Notes under the pieces: model-generated
The model's input: only the letters and a program-made list of their open reading frames with translations
Databases searched by the model: none
Told to the model about the DNA's origin: nothing
NCBI GenBank assembly: GCA_029880545.1
Contig: JAOUOD010000002.1
Location: 326,767-390,766, forward strand
Length of the DNA stretch: 64,000 nucleotides
Source: Gammaproteobacteria bacterium
GTDB taxonomy: Bacteria; Pseudomonadota; Gammaproteobacteria; Acidiferrobacterales; SZUA-150
Reading direction: 5' to 3'
Translations under genes and position numbers: made by a program
In this document: positions 9,729 through 19,071 of the stretch, one piece after another
Position numbering within the stretch: the first letter of the stretch is position 1
Layout: each line of letters begins with the position of its first letter

Positions 9729-9765
9729 GTTGCTGCACTAATGCACAGCGACTGTTGAGCAAGTC

Positions 9766-9975
9766 CTAGTTTTGCTCGCTACGGTCGAGTGGGATGTACT
9801 CACCGGATTCTTTGGCTTCTGTTACCACAGCATCGGCTGCAGCAATGTCGGCGCCAACTCCACCAGCAGAGCTGTCATACTGCGGAGCCGTAGATACTTC
9901 ATTGGCGCCATTATTGGCATAAGCGGAAGCCATAAACGCGGTCATTACCGCCAGCATAATTAAACGTAATTTCAT
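9766..9975 (-). CDS. Small exported protein of unknown function
   Basis: A 69-residue product with a clear Sec signal (KLRLIMLAVMTAFMASAYA, cut after AYA) and an acidic mature part of about 48 residues rich in alanine, aspartate and serine. No family was recognised. It sits between the lipoprotein gene and msrPQ on the same strand, and its own terminator separates it from msrP. It lacks cysteines, so it is not a lipoprotein. The mature chain has little hydrophobic content and may be disordered. Confidence 0.6.
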   Translation of the reverse strand: MKLRLIMLAVMTAFMASAYANNGANEVSTAPQYDSSAGGVGADIAAADAVVTEAKESGEYIPLDRSEQN

Positions 9976-10051
9976 CTTGTTTACCTCTTCAATAATGTCG
10001 AAGGAAATCCCGAAAACGGATCGATTTCCCTGCTCAATTCACAATTACCGG

Positions 10052-10453
10052 TTACAGAAGATTCCAGGTAAAGTCATTACCACAAGTCACGTAGCGGTTA
10101 TAAACCGGACCCCACCAGACACTGCCAGTACTGTTCAGGGCATACAAATCAACTTCCTGGTCACAAGGAATATTGGTCAACGTAAACGTGCCGCCAGGCG
10201 CAATGTAAGTGGAAAGCTGGTCTGAACCCCAGCTGGTCTGGGTGCTGGGTCTCACGAACAACTGGTACACGTAATGGGTGCTGTTTTGATTGTTGACAAT
10301 TAAATCCGACGTAGCCGGCGGTGGTGGCGGCGGTGGCGCCACTGGTGCCGGATCATCGTCATCACCAAAGTCCGGCATACATGCCGTCATCAATGAAATC
10401 AAAACAAAGGCCAGGGCCTTCTTGTAAATCGATTCTGTATGGTTGATTTGCAT
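10052..10453 (-). CDS. Putative lipoprotein with aspartate and proline tracts
   Basis: A 133-residue product. The N-terminus has a hydrophobic stretch and a lipobox LMTAC, so Cys25 is the likely lipidated residue. This is followed by an acidic run (DDDD) and a run of seven prolines, then a beta-rich domain of about 85 residues with two cysteines (CDQ and TCGND) that could form a disulphide. No family was recognised. It was probably once or is now a surface lipoprotein; the proline run would act as a spacer from the membrane. Stands alone, downstream of htpX on the same strand. Confidence 0.6.
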   Translation of the reverse strand: MQINHTESIYKKALAFVLISLMTACMPDFGDDDDPAPVAPPPPPPPATSDLIVNNQNSTHYVYQLFVRPSTQTSWGSDQLSTYIAPGGTFTLTNIPCDQEVDLYALNSTGSVWWGPVYNRYVTCGNDFTWNLL

Positions 10454-10650
10454 AATCCCACTCCAATTAGTTTTTTACCGATACCATGTCGCGCGGTCAT
10501 CACGTCAGAATCGCGCAATGGAAGTCTAGGAGGCCGGCAAGAGCCGAGCATCACCCGTTTGGGTGATTGGGGCAAAAAATGTCGGGCAAAGCACTCCCGC
10601 CCGGCGACAAAACCAGGCGGGGTCCGAAAACCTCTACAGGCTCGTGAAGA

Positions 10651-11541
10651 TTATCGACGGGAGAACGACTCCAGTGCCGCGATACGCTCCTCCAGTGGCG
10701 GGTGTGACATGAACAAACGTTTGATTCCCTGGGCTTTCAGGCCGCTGATGCCAAAAGCTGCCATCTGGTCAGGCAAATGAGGCTGGTTATAGGCAGACTG
10801 CAGGCGCCTTAACGCGGCCACCATCTTGCTGTTGCCGGCCAGGTCAGCGCCACCGCGATCAGCGCGGAATTCCCGCTGCCTTGAGAACCACATAACTATC
10901 ATGCTGGCCAGTACGCCTAGAATCAGCTCGGCAACAATGGCGGTCACCCAAAATGCCGGGCCGTGACCACGCTCCACCTTGAAAACAGCGCGATCAACAA
11001 CATGACCAATCACGCGGGACAGGAAAATCACGAAAGTGTTGACCACGCCCTGGATCAGCGCCAGGGTGATCATGTCGCCATTAGCCACGTGACTGACCTC
11101 ATGACCCAGAACGGCCTCGGCCTCTTCCCGGGTCATCTGCTGTAACAATCCGGTACTGACCGCTACCAGCGCTTTGTTACGGCTGGCGCCAGTGGCAAAG
11201 GCGTTGACGTCAGGGGCATCGTAAATAGCCACCTCTGGCATACCGATGCCGGCCATTTGCGCCTGCCGCTGAACCGTTGCAACCAGCCACTGTTCGGTGG
11301 CATTAGACGGTTGACTTATGATGCGGGCACCGGTCATTCGCTTGGCCGTCCATTTGGATATGGCCAGGGACAGCAGGCTGCCACCGAAACCGAACACTGC
11401 GGCAAATACCAGCAAAGCGTTTAAATTCAGACCAATACCCTGTTCGTCGAGTATGCGCTCAACACCCAGAATCCGGAGGGTGATGCTCAACACAATGACA
11501 ATGGCCAGGTTGGTAGCCAGGAACAGAAACACGCGCTTCAT
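10651..11541 (-). CDS. htpX: HtpX, membrane zinc metalloprotease
   Basis: The 296-residue inner-membrane protease degrades damaged membrane proteins and works alongside FtsH. The HEVSH zinc motif is at 147-151, with a third ligand expected in [12 protein letters not shown]. Two hydrophobic segments precede the motif and two follow it. The C-terminal [13 protein letters not shown] is characteristic of the family. A sigma32-like promoter lies 43 bases upstream, in keeping with heat-shock control of htpX in E. coli. Confidence 0.95.
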   Translation of the reverse strand: MKRVFLFLATNLAIVIVLSITLRILGVERILDEQGIGLNLNALLVFAAVFGFGGSLLSLAISKWTAKRMTGARIISQPSNATEQWLVATVQRQAQMAGIGMPEVAIYDAPDVNAFATGASRNKALVAVSTGLLQQMTREEAEAVLGHEVSHVANGDMITLALIQGVVNTFVIFLSRVIGHVVDRAVFKVERGHGPAFWVTAIVAELILGVLASMIVMWFSRQREFRADRGGADLAGNSKMVAALRRLQSAYNQPHLPDQMAAFGISGLKAQGIKRLFMSHPPLEERIAALESFSRR

Positions 11542-11583
11542 AGGTATAATTCTCCCGTTTTTAGTGAAATTAACGCGCCCTCT

Positions 11584-11612
11584 ATATGCGACTTGCCATA
11601 ACCGCTTTCAAG
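11584..11612 (-). promoter_or_regulatory. Sigma32-like promoter of htpX
   Basis: The minus strand carries a perfect CTTGAAA at 11612-11606, a 14-base spacer and TCGCATAT at 11591-11584 (6 of 8 to CCCCATNT, counting N as matched). It is correctly placed ahead of htpX. Confidence 0.5.
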
Positions 11613-11727
11613 AGCAAGCCAACAATTTGACCCAACAAATGGTGACGGAATTACGGGACAATTATTTTCAAATTCCGGTCAAAACGCGACTATAGTAAGG
11701 ACTGCCAGACAACCGCGAGGTGGATAG

Positions 11728-13119
11728 ATGGAGCACTATGACTTTGTTGCCATCGGCAGTGGACCCGCAGGACAACGCGCCGCCATCCAGGCCGCAAAGC
11801 TCGGGGCACGCGTCGCCCTGATCGAAAGACGTCACCGCATCGGTGGTGTTGCCTTGCATACCGGCACCATTCCCAGCAAAACGCTTCGCGAAGCAATCCT
11901 CTATCTTACAGGCTGGCGCCAACGCAGTTTTTATGGCCGCAGTTACCGCATCAAGGATGAAATAACGGCTGACGACCTGCATCAGCGACTCGACATTACA
12001 ATCAATCATGAAATGGAAATTCTTTACGACCAGTTCGCACGCAATAACGTCGAGCTCATTTATGGCACGGCTTCATTCGACGACCCGCACTGCATCCTGA
12101 CCGAAGCTGACGACGGTGAAATTCACAGGGTTACCGCCGACAAGATTCTCATTGCCACCGGCACACGGCCAAGGCGGCCCGATGACATCCCTTTTGATGA
12201 TATGCGCATACTCGATGCTGACAGCGTTCTCAAGGCCAGGACGATTCCCCGGAGCCTGACCATTATCGGTGCCGGTGTCATTGGTGTCGAATACGCGGCC
12301 ATGTTCAATGCCCTTGGAGTAGACGTCACGCTGGTAAATGAACATGAAACCATGCTGCCGTTTATCGACCGGGAAATTATGGAAGAGTTCATACATTACC
12401 AGCGCGAAAACAATATGCGGCTGGAAATGGGCGAAAAAATCACTGCCGTCAAACACAACGGCGACAGCGTGACGACAGAACTGGTCAGCGGCAGGCAAAT
12501 CACCACGGAAGCGCTGATCTTTGCCGCCGGGCGGATTGGCTGTACATCTGCGCTTCGACTGGAAAATGCCGGCCTGCAAGCCGATGACCGACACAATCTC
12601 AAGGTAGACAAGCACTATCGAACGGTAGTCGAACACATATATGCCGCCGGCGATCTCATTGGTTTTCCAAGCCTCGCCTCCACATCCATGGAACAGGGCA
12701 GACAGGCCGCACTGCATGCCCTGGGCCATGGCGGCGAGAACAGCCTGCAACACATTCCCTATGGCATCTATGCGGTTCCCGAAATCAGCATGATCGGCAT
12801 GACCGAGCAACAGTTGCGAGAACAGAATATTGCGTTCGAAGCCGGCGTCGCCCGTCTGAGAGAAACCGCTCGCGGCCAGATACTGGGTCTGCACGAAGGC
12901 ATCCTCAAACTGCTGGTGGCCGTGGATGACCAGCGCATCCTCGGTGTACATGTCGTTGGCGAGGGTGCTACCGAACTGGTTCATATAGGGCAAGCGGTGA
13001 TGATGATGGGTGGCAAGCTGGATTATTTTGTCAATACCGTATTCAACTACCCGACACTCGCTGAAGCCTACAAGGTGGCTGCACTGGACGCGTGGAACCG
13101 CTTGTCAAAAAAGGGCTGA
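11728..13119 (+). CDS. sthA: SthA, soluble pyridine nucleotide transhydrogenase
   Basis: This cytoplasmic flavoprotein balances NADPH and NADH, mainly oxidising excess NADPH. The 463-residue product has the FAD loop GSGPAG near residue 11 and the second dinucleotide loop GAGVIG near 188. The redox disulphide of related dehydrogenases is absent: the segment reads GGVALHTGTIPSK instead of GGTCLNVGCIPSK, which is diagnostic for SthA. The C-terminal dimer domain is complete. It is divergent from htpX. Confidence 0.95.
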   Translation: MEHYDFVAIGSGPAGQRAAIQAAKLGARVALIERRHRIGGVALHTGTIPSKTLREAILYLTGWRQRSFYGRSYRIKDEITADDLHQRLDITINHEMEILYDQFARNNVELIYGTASFDDPHCILTEADDGEIHRVTADKILIATGTRPRRPDDIPFDDMRILDADSVLKARTIPRSLTIIGAGVIGVEYAAMFNALGVDVTLVNEHETMLPFIDREIMEEFIHYQRENNMRLEMGEKITAVKHNGDSVTTELVSGRQITTEALIFAAGRIGCTSALRLENAGLQADDRHNLKVDKHYRTVVEHIYAAGDLIGFPSLASTSMEQGRQAALHALGHGGENSLQHIPYGIYAVPEISMIGMTEQQLREQNIAFEAGVARLRETARGQILGLHEGILKLLVAVDDQRILGVHVVGEGATELVHIGQAVMMMGGKLDYFVNTVFNYPTLAEAYKVAALDAWNRLSKKG

Positions 13120-13186
13120 CTTGCGACCCGACCCCGGAACTTGCACAATGATTCGGACTTTCTGATTACGAGCCGCCTTGTTCGCC

Positions 13187-13918
13187 ATGAAATCACTGCT
13201 CCTTCGCCTGGACCAGCTGTTCCCGTACCAGGCGCGCACTGATACGCCGATATCGCCATGGATGATTTATTCATTGCTGGCCTATACCGCCTTCTGCCTG
13301 ACCGTCCTGGAGTATTTTGGTCGCCCGGAATTTTTCACCCGGCAATTCCCGGAGCTGGCAACGCATGCATTTGGGCTATACCCACATTTATGGTGGGCGG
13401 CATCTACATTAATCCTGCTGTTGCTGGTTCCGGTGTTGATGGTAAGGCTGCTGTTCGATCACCGCCTCGATGACTACGGCTTCAGAACCATCATCAAAAA
13501 ACGCCACCTGCTGCTGTATCTCGGCCTGCTTGTCGCCATGCTGCCGATTGTCGCCTATACAGCCGGGCGGCCGGATTTTCAGGGCATCTATCCGTTCTAT
13601 CGCGGAGCCTACTCGGCTACCACTGCCCAGGTCACCGCCTGGGAGTTCTTTTATCTCAGCCAGTTCATTGCCGTGGAATTCTTTTTTCGTGGCTTCCTGT
13701 TGTTTGGACTTGAAAGGGTGATGGGTCGCTACGCCATCTGGGTGGCCATGCTGCCCTATTGCATGCTGCATTTTCACAAGCCTCCGCTTGAGGCCTTTGC
13801 AGCCATTGTTGCCGGCCTGATACTGGGCGAGGTAGCCCTGCGCACCCGAACGCTGTGGGGCGGCGTCATGGTGCACGTAGGTGTAGCCGGATTCATGGAG
13901 TTCCTGATCTTGCGCTAA
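13187..13918 (+). CDS. CPBP/CAAX-type intramembrane metalloprotease-like protein
   Basis: A 243-residue protein with seven or eight hydrophobic segments. The second half carries the CPBP (ABI) signatures: VEFFFRG, then MLPYCMLHFHKP, then GGVMVHVGV. In the canonical motif the first element is EExxxR; here the first glutamate is valine, a change seen in some family members, so activity is not assured. The ATG at 13187 is chosen over an in-frame TTG three codons earlier. Members cleave peptides in the membrane or mature bacteriocins; no bacteriocin gene is nearby. Confidence 0.78.
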   Translation: MKSLLLRLDQLFPYQARTDTPISPWMIYSLLAYTAFCLTVLEYFGRPEFFTRQFPELATHAFGLYPHLWWAASTLILLLLVPVLMVRLLFDHRLDDYGFRTIIKKRHLLLYLGLLVAMLPIVAYTAGRPDFQGIYPFYRGAYSATTAQVTAWEFFYLSQFIAVEFFFRGFLLFGLERVMGRYAIWVAMLPYCMLHFHKPPLEAFAAIVAGLILGEVALRTRTLWGGVMVHVGVAGFMEFLILR

Positions 13919-14060
13919 CCCGTGTGCTGGAACCCCCGGAGGCACATCATAAATACCGGCGCGAGCTTGTCCTTCCTCAGCCAGATGACAGCTCCGGAAT
14001 ACGTGCCGGAATTCCAGTCGTGCCGGAAACCACTCCCGTCGTCAATGCGGTGACCCGCGA

Positions 14061-15134
14061 TTATTGACGCTCGTATTTTTTCAGTACCACGCCATCGTCG
14101 CCGCAACAGCTGGCGCCGCATTTCCTGGCCTGGTACAGCTCGGCCGGTTCACGACCCAGCAATACTTCCGGCGGCAGGTTGTCCTTGGCGCAATCACAAC
14201 CCTGATCCGTATAGACGTAGACGTTCTGCAACCCTTCAGCACGACCAATATTCCCCGCATGCTCCAGCAGATCAACAGGCGTAGCAGGCACATGGCTTAA
14301 CTGGTAAGCCGGGAAGAAGCGCGTCACATGCCACGGGCTGTCCGCGCCCAGGTGATCCCGGATCCAGCCGGCGATGCCGGCCAGCATAGCCGGGTCATCG
14401 TTATAGCCCGGAATAACATTGGTTCGGGTTTCAACATGAATACCCAGTTGCGCGGCCTTTTCAATACAGCCAAGCACATCGCTCACCCTGGCTGTCGGGC
14501 ATATGGCCTTGTAGAAATCCTCGTCAAGACTCTTGATGTCTGAACACAGCACATCCACCCACGGCGCCATCAGCTCCAGTGCCTCGTCAGTAACATAACT
14601 GTTGGATACATAGACCGTGTACAAACCGGCATCACGCGCCACCCTGGATGCATCCAGCACGTATTCCAGCCAGACGGCAGGCTCGGAATAAGTAAATGCC
14701 ACGCCATCGGCACCATTCGCCTTTGCCGCGGCGACCAGTTCTTCGGGCGTTGCAAATGCTGCACTGGATTCGCCCTTCGCCAGCGTATCCAGCGCCTGCA
14801 CACCCCAGGAGATATCAAGATTGTGGCAACCGCCACAACGAAAATTACAGCCATACGATCCCACGGACAGCACCTTGCTGCCGGGCCGATAATGGCGAAC
14901 AGGCTTGGCTTCAATCGGACCAAGCTCGATCGCGGAAATGATTCCGTAGGAAAGGTTATACAGAACGCCATGACGATTAACATGGGCCTGGCAAAACCCG
15001 CGCTGACCGTGGCCAATTCGACAACGCCAGCGGCACAGGCCACAGCGAACGGTGCCATCGGGCAGTTTTTCCTGCAGCCGGGTCTCGATCAAGCGGTACG
15101 ATTGCGGGGCATTCTTGGGCGACATATCAATCAT
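14061..15134 (-). CDS. amrS: AmmeMemoRadiSam-system radical SAM enzyme (AmrS-like)
   Basis: The 357-residue protein has the radical SAM CxxxCxxC motif at C96, C100 and C103 (CNFRCGGCHN). An N-terminal cysteine cluster (C31, C34, C38, C48) and C-terminal QGCDCAK and CGASCC segments suggest extra metal sites. The family is named for its usual partners AMMECR1 and Memo. Neither partner gene is in the window, so the product here is an orphan or its partners lie elsewhere. The reaction is not established. It converges on the CPBP gene. Confidence 0.85.
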   Translation of the reverse strand: MIDMSPKNAPQSYRLIETRLQEKLPDGTVRCGLCRWRCRIGHGQRGFCQAHVNRHGVLYNLSYGIISAIELGPIEAKPVRHYRPGSKVLSVGSYGCNFRCGGCHNLDISWGVQALDTLAKGESSAAFATPEELVAAAKANGADGVAFTYSEPAVWLEYVLDASRVARDAGLYTVYVSNSYVTDEALELMAPWVDVLCSDIKSLDEDFYKAICPTARVSDVLGCIEKAAQLGIHVETRTNVIPGYNDDPAMLAGIAGWIRDHLGADSPWHVTRFFPAYQLSHVPATPVDLLEHAGNIGRAEGLQNVYVYTDQGCDCAKDNLPPEVLLGREPAELYQARKCGASCCGDDGVVLKKYERQ

Positions 15135-15425
15135 CAGGCCACCCTACACACCGCCGGCAACGGCGGCAAGATACAGATACCCTGACGTTAAAGGGCACTT
15201 CAGCGGGTTGAATACCTGACCCTCTCGGTCACTATTTTTTACATATTGACCCTAATTGTAAGACGCCTAACTGACTGTATTTATGAGAAAAATCGTAAAT
15301 ATTTGTTTTTCAAAGAAATTTTCTTCAACGCTTTACCGGGAATTGTTAAAAAACTGGTCAGCAAGGCTGGCTTGGTTCTTGCACGACCTAATCGAACGGA
15401 ATACGGATAATTACTTAATTACTCA
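15135..15425. other. AT-rich divergent intergenic region
   Basis: This 291-base stretch has no gene. It separates the divergent radical SAM and HD-GYP genes, becomes AT-rich from about 15230, and ends with a sigma54-like promoter for the HD-GYP gene. Confidence 0.6.
15368..15383 (+). promoter_or_regulatory. Sigma54-like promoter of the HD-GYP gene
   Basis: TGGCTTGGTTCTTGCA matches the sigma54 consensus TGGCACGN4TTGCW except at two positions, with the required GG-N10-GC spacing. The start would be about 30 bases before the ATG at 15426. An enhancer site for a partner activator was not identified. Confidence 0.5.
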
Positions 15426-16757
15426 ATGAATAGCGCCAAACAACAGGTTAGCTGTCAGGAACTGGAACTGGGCATGTACGTGGCCGAGCTGGATCGGCCG
15501 TGGCTGGAAACCCCGTTCCTGTTCCAGGGTTTTGAAATCAAAACCCGTGAGGAAATTGAAGAACTCAAGCGCTTTTGCCAGTTTGTTTATGTTGATCCCC
15601 TGCAGTCCAACATCGCCATTGAGCCCGCCGCGAAACCCGCTACCCGGATCGAAACCGGTTGGGTGCCCCGGTTTGATACCAAGGATCACCTGCGCCCGGA
15701 TCTCATTGATACCGAGGAAGAATCCGATAACGCCCGACTGGAATTTGAGGTTCTCAAAAAACAGGTACAGCCGGAAGTCGATCAAGCCTATGCCGATCGC
15801 ACTGACCTGCTTGAAGAAATTGAGCGCATCCGGGACGCCCACGAATTTGTCCAGGCACTGATCCCGGCGCTTATGGAAGACGCGCGCATGGGTCGCGCCA
15901 TCAAGACCGATGCCGCGCGCAAGGCTATCGGCGCCATGACCTCCAGCATTATCCGCAACCCCGATGCGCTGATGTGTTTTACCCAATTGAAGCACAAGGA
16001 TGCCTACACTGCCGAACACTCAGTGCGGGTTTCCGTTCTGGCGCTGGCGTTCGGTCGACACCTGGGACTGGCACGCGAAGAACTGGAAGCCCTGGGCCTG
16101 GGCGCCCTGCTTCACGATATTGGCAAAACCCGGGTGCCTACCGAAGTCCTGATCAAGCCAGACGGTCTGACTGAAAACGAAACCCGGCTGATGCGGCAAC
16201 ATGTTGCCTACGGCGTACAGATCCTGGAATCTACAGACATTCCGGCGGCGGCTATTGATGTCGTCGCGCAACACCATGAACGTTATGACGGCCTCGGCTA
16301 CGCCCGCGGTCTCAAGGGCGATCAAATCAGCCAGTTTGGCATGATTGGCGCCATGTCGGATTTTTACGACGCGCTGACCAGTGATCGGCCATACAAAAAC
16401 AGTGCTGCTTCCCACAAGGTTTTACGTGACATGTACAAGTTCCGTGGCAGCCTGTTTGAGCCCGACCTGGTGGAACGCTTCATCCAGTGTATCGGCATCT
16501 ACCCCATCGGCAGTGTTGTCGAGCTGAGCAACGGCGAAATCGGTGTGGTCCAGACCATTAACCGCCTGCGCCGACTGAAGCCCAGCATCGCCATGGCACT
16601 GCACGCCGACCACAGCCCGTACACCAAAAGGGTCACCATTGATCTTGTCGATGCCGCTTCCTTGCATGGCAGGACCATCGAGGTAGTTCGCGTCCACGAC
16701 CCGGAAACTTTCGGCATCAATCCCGCCTACTACCTGCCCATTCATCGCGCCGCCTGA
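15426..16757 (+). CDS. HD-GYP cyclic di-GMP phosphodiesterase with DUF3391
   Basis: Likely breaks down cyclic di-GMP to pGpG or GMP in the cytoplasm. The 443-residue product starts with a DUF3391 domain (ELELGMYVAELDRPW to about residue 65), has a variable middle, then an HD-GYP domain: histidine near residue 196 in AEHSVRVS, LLHDIGKT near 228-235, and HHERYDGLGYARGL near 282-295. The GYP motif reads GYARG, with alanine in place of proline. Metal ligands of the HD part are present. A sigma54-like promoter precedes it. Confidence 0.92.
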   Translation: MNSAKQQVSCQELELGMYVAELDRPWLETPFLFQGFEIKTREEIEELKRFCQFVYVDPLQSNIAIEPAAKPATRIETGWVPRFDTKDHLRPDLIDTEEESDNARLEFEVLKKQVQPEVDQAYADRTDLLEEIERIRDAHEFVQALIPALMEDARMGRAIKTDAARKAIGAMTSSIIRNPDALMCFTQLKHKDAYTAEHSVRVSVLALAFGRHLGLAREELEALGLGALLHDIGKTRVPTEVLIKPDGLTENETRLMRQHVAYGVQILESTDIPAAAIDVVAQHHERYDGLGYARGLKGDQISQFGMIGAMSDFYDALTSDRPYKNSAASHKVLRDMYKFRGSLFEPDLVERFIQCIGIYPIGSVVELSNGEIGVVQTINRLRRLKPSIAMALHADHSPYTKRVTIDLVDAASLHGRTIEVVRVHDPETFGINPAYYLPIHRAA

Positions 16758-16866
16758 ACCTATTCACCCAGCCTTGTTACGCTTTTGCGTATAGGGTTGC
16801 CCACGTGTTTGTGGGACAATGCGCGCCCTGATACCAACCGCCAGTTCAAGGTTTCACGAGGTAATC

Positions 16867-17295
16867 ATGTCTGAATTGAATATGGAGTTATCCAGCGGTC
16901 TCGCTGCATTCGAAGCCAAGCATTTTGACAAGGCATTCAAACTGTTGTCGCCACTGGCCAATGAAGGCCATCCCGAAGCACAGTACCGACTGGGCATCAT
17001 GTACCAGAACGGGCTCGGCTGCGCACCCAACCAGAACAAGGCGCTGGAATGGATGCAGCACGCCGCGGACCAAGGCCACCCCTACGCGCAGCACGGTATC
17101 GGTTTCATGTACCTGCACGGCGAATGCGTGGACAAGAATGAAGCCACGGCCATGGAGTGGTTCAGGAAAGCAGCGGACCAAGGCCTGACCGGATCACAAA
17201 TGACTATCGGCATGATGTATGAGCAGGGACTCGGCGTTGCCGCAGATGCGGAAGAGGCCAGGCGCTGGTACGCACTGGCTGAGCAATCGCAATAA
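16867..17295 (+). CDS. Sel1-like repeat protein
   Basis: A 142-residue soluble protein made of about three Sel1-type TPR-like repeats, each with the pattern G.MY..G.G...N...A..W...AA.QG (for example HPEAQYRLGIMYQNGLG). Such repeats bind other proteins. The start at 16867 is preferred because GAGGT lies just upstream; the frame extends 16 codons further without an obvious site. No signal peptide, so cytoplasmic. It follows the HD-GYP gene by 109 bases and may be co-transcribed. Partner unknown. Confidence 0.82.
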   Translation: MSELNMELSSGLAAFEAKHFDKAFKLLSPLANEGHPEAQYRLGIMYQNGLGCAPNQNKALEWMQHAADQGHPYAQHGIGFMYLHGECVDKNEATAMEWFRKAADQGLTGSQMTIGMMYEQGLGVAADAEEARRWYALAEQSQ

Positions 17296-17853
17296 TTCCG
17301 GCCAGCGCGGCATATAACCGGCAGAAAACGCCTGGCATACTGCTGCCGAATCATCGCCCGTTATTTCAACTGCACTGATTTGCCCGATCCATGGCCATGT
17401 CGGCCAGTTGCTGCATGTCCGAACCGCTGGCAGATTCCTTTCACCGGCGATCCGGACATTTCCCGGCGGGCATTCCTGTTCGGCTATTGAATCAGCAGCC
17501 GATACCCGGCCAGCAGGCACTTCGCATCATCCATGCTGCAGGCCGATAGCCGTGACATCATCGGCTTGATCTAGCCCTCCTGGCGGTCAAGCCGGTCGAA
17601 CAGTCCCGCCACCCTGCGCCCTTCCGGATACATGATTTTCCAAATACCGGGTGCTAGTTTTATATTTTGTTAATGCTACGAGACCGGGCCAACCCGGCCC
17701 GGAATACACGACGCGCGCGGACAACCCGGGCATCCTTATCAATGCATCACCGCTGTCACCCGCTATAATAAACAAGAGATTGGTGTATACTTGAATCAAC
17801 AAACCTAATAACTAACATGTATCAACTATTGCCGGTCAAACCGGAACCCGGGA
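17296..17853. other. 558-base region without a convincing gene
   Basis: No open frame here has a ribosome site or family look. A GC hairpin CCGGGCC/GGCCCGG lies near 17684-17703 without a T-tract. A TATAAT at 17764-17769 may be the -10 of the 2H phosphoesterase gene, but no good -35 is present. The stretch may be decayed coding sequence. Confidence 0.4.
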
Positions 17854-18384
17854 ATGGATAAAGGGAATATGGACCAGTCCTCAACGTATGCACTCTGGCT
17901 GTTACCCGATGCCGGTGAGACTACGGTATTGCAGCTGGCCATGGATCGAATCAATGAGGCCGTACCAGGCCCGCAATTCCAGCCGCACCTGACACTGATT
18001 GAACGCATTCACGGGGACGAGGATGAGCTGAAACAAAGAGTTGTTTCGCTTGCCGGGCAAATGTCTTCCTTTACCGCTGAACCGGAGAAGCTTGTGCATT
18101 CACAATCCTATTTCCGTGCAGTGTATGTCAGACTCAAACCATCTGCGGATATGCTGCGTTGTCGGCAGCTGGGCGCCGAAACCTTCAAGCTGCGCCTGGA
18201 CAAGAGTTATCAACCGCACATCAGCCTGCTTTACAGCGCCATGCCGCGTTACAAGAAACTGTCCGCCCTGGACCCGGTGCACCTCAGCCTGCCCAGTGAC
18301 TACAACCTGAATCGGCTGGCACTGGTTCGTATTGCGCTGTCCGTATCAGACTGGGAAATCATCTGCGAAGCTTCATTATCCTGA
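17854..18384 (+). CDS. 2H phosphoesterase (2'-5' RNA ligase / cyclic phosphodiesterase-like)
   Basis: A 176-residue product with two HxT/S motifs, HLTL near residue 48 and HISL near 130, the pair of histidines that defines the 2H superfamily. Members hydrolyse 2',3'-cyclic phosphates or cyclic ADP-ribose derivatives; the exact substrate is unknown. The length and the KSYQPHISLLYS second motif fit the cyclic phosphodiesterase branch (CPDase) better than ThpR. Start codons at 17854 and 17869 are both possible. Confidence 0.72.
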   Translation: MDKGNMDQSSTYALWLLPDAGETTVLQLAMDRINEAVPGPQFQPHLTLIERIHGDEDELKQRVVSLAGQMSSFTAEPEKLVHSQSYFRAVYVRLKPSADMLRCRQLGAETFKLRLDKSYQPHISLLYSAMPRYKKLSALDPVHLSLPSDYNLNRLALVRIALSVSDWEIICEASLS

Positions 18385-18687
18385 TTACATGCCGCCTGTG
18401 ACCAACAAGGTCACGGCCTGTCACTCAAGCCGACAATCACTCCGCCGCGCCGCTTACGCAACCCGTCTTTTTCAAGCAATGACAAAACCTCGTCTTTCCG
18501 GGTCCTGCCGCCTCACAAAACGGAAACCTTGAGGCAGATCAAGACCGGAAATTCCGGGGAATGGTGTAATGCAATTGAAAGGAGGTGCGCATTCAACGAC
18601 CAAGACAGAAAACGTCGGCATCATCTGAAACCTGTTTCAATATACCGGCTTCCACGCAACCAGGCATAATACAGGGAGACTATTATA
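18385..18687. other. 303-base gap upstream of the hibernation factor gene
   Basis: No gene was seen. The AAAGGAGGTG near 18580 resembles a ribosome site but no suitable start follows it. A CATAAT at 18665-18670 is a possible -10 for the gene at 18688. Confidence 0.4.
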
Positions 18688-19053
18688 ATGGCGCAAGCAC
18701 TCCAGATTACCTTCCGCAACCTAGACCATTCAGACGCAATCGAAAACGCAATACGTGAAAAAGTATCCAAACTAGTGGCATACTACGGCGACATCATCAG
18801 CTGTCACGCAGTAATTGAATCCCCGCACAAGCATCAACACAAAGGCAGGCACTACCATATCAAGGTCAGCCTGTCAGTTCCGGGCAAGGACATTATCGTC
18901 AAGCGCGCCCCGGAACAGCGTTCAGCACACGAAGATATCTACGTGGCCATTCGCGACGCCTTTGATGCGGCGGCCCGTCAACTCAAGAGTTATGCCGAAC
19001 GGGTCCACGGACAAATCAAGCAACACAGCTTGCCGGCCGTACCCGCGGTCTGA
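18688..19053 (+). CDS. Ribosome hibernation factor HPF/RaiA family
   Basis: A 121-residue short-form hibernation factor that binds the decoding region of idle ribosomes. The fold shows as FRNLDHSDAIENAIREKVSKL at the N-terminus, followed by strands and the second helix IYVAIRDAFDAAARQLKSYAER. The usual basic residues (RH, HIKVSL, KR) are present. It lacks the C-terminal dimerisation domain of long HPF. GGGAGA precedes the start. A hairpin just after the stop likely terminates it. Confidence 0.9.
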   Translation: MAQALQITFRNLDHSDAIENAIREKVSKLVAYYGDIISCHAVIESPHKHQHKGRHYHIKVSLSVPGKDIIVKRAPEQRSAHEDIYVAIRDAFDAAARQLKSYAERVHGQIKQHSLPAVPAV

Positions 19054-19071
19054 TCAAACCCGAATACTGTG

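Noticed and set aside
12073-12993. A 306-codon open frame on the minus strand inside sthA
   Set aside because: It is fully antisense to a gene with clear family motifs and has no ribosome site or family look.
15135-15425. Possible riboswitch or small RNA in the region between the radical SAM and HD-GYP genes
   Set aside because: Apart from the sigma54-like site I see only AT-rich sequence with no paired elements of note.
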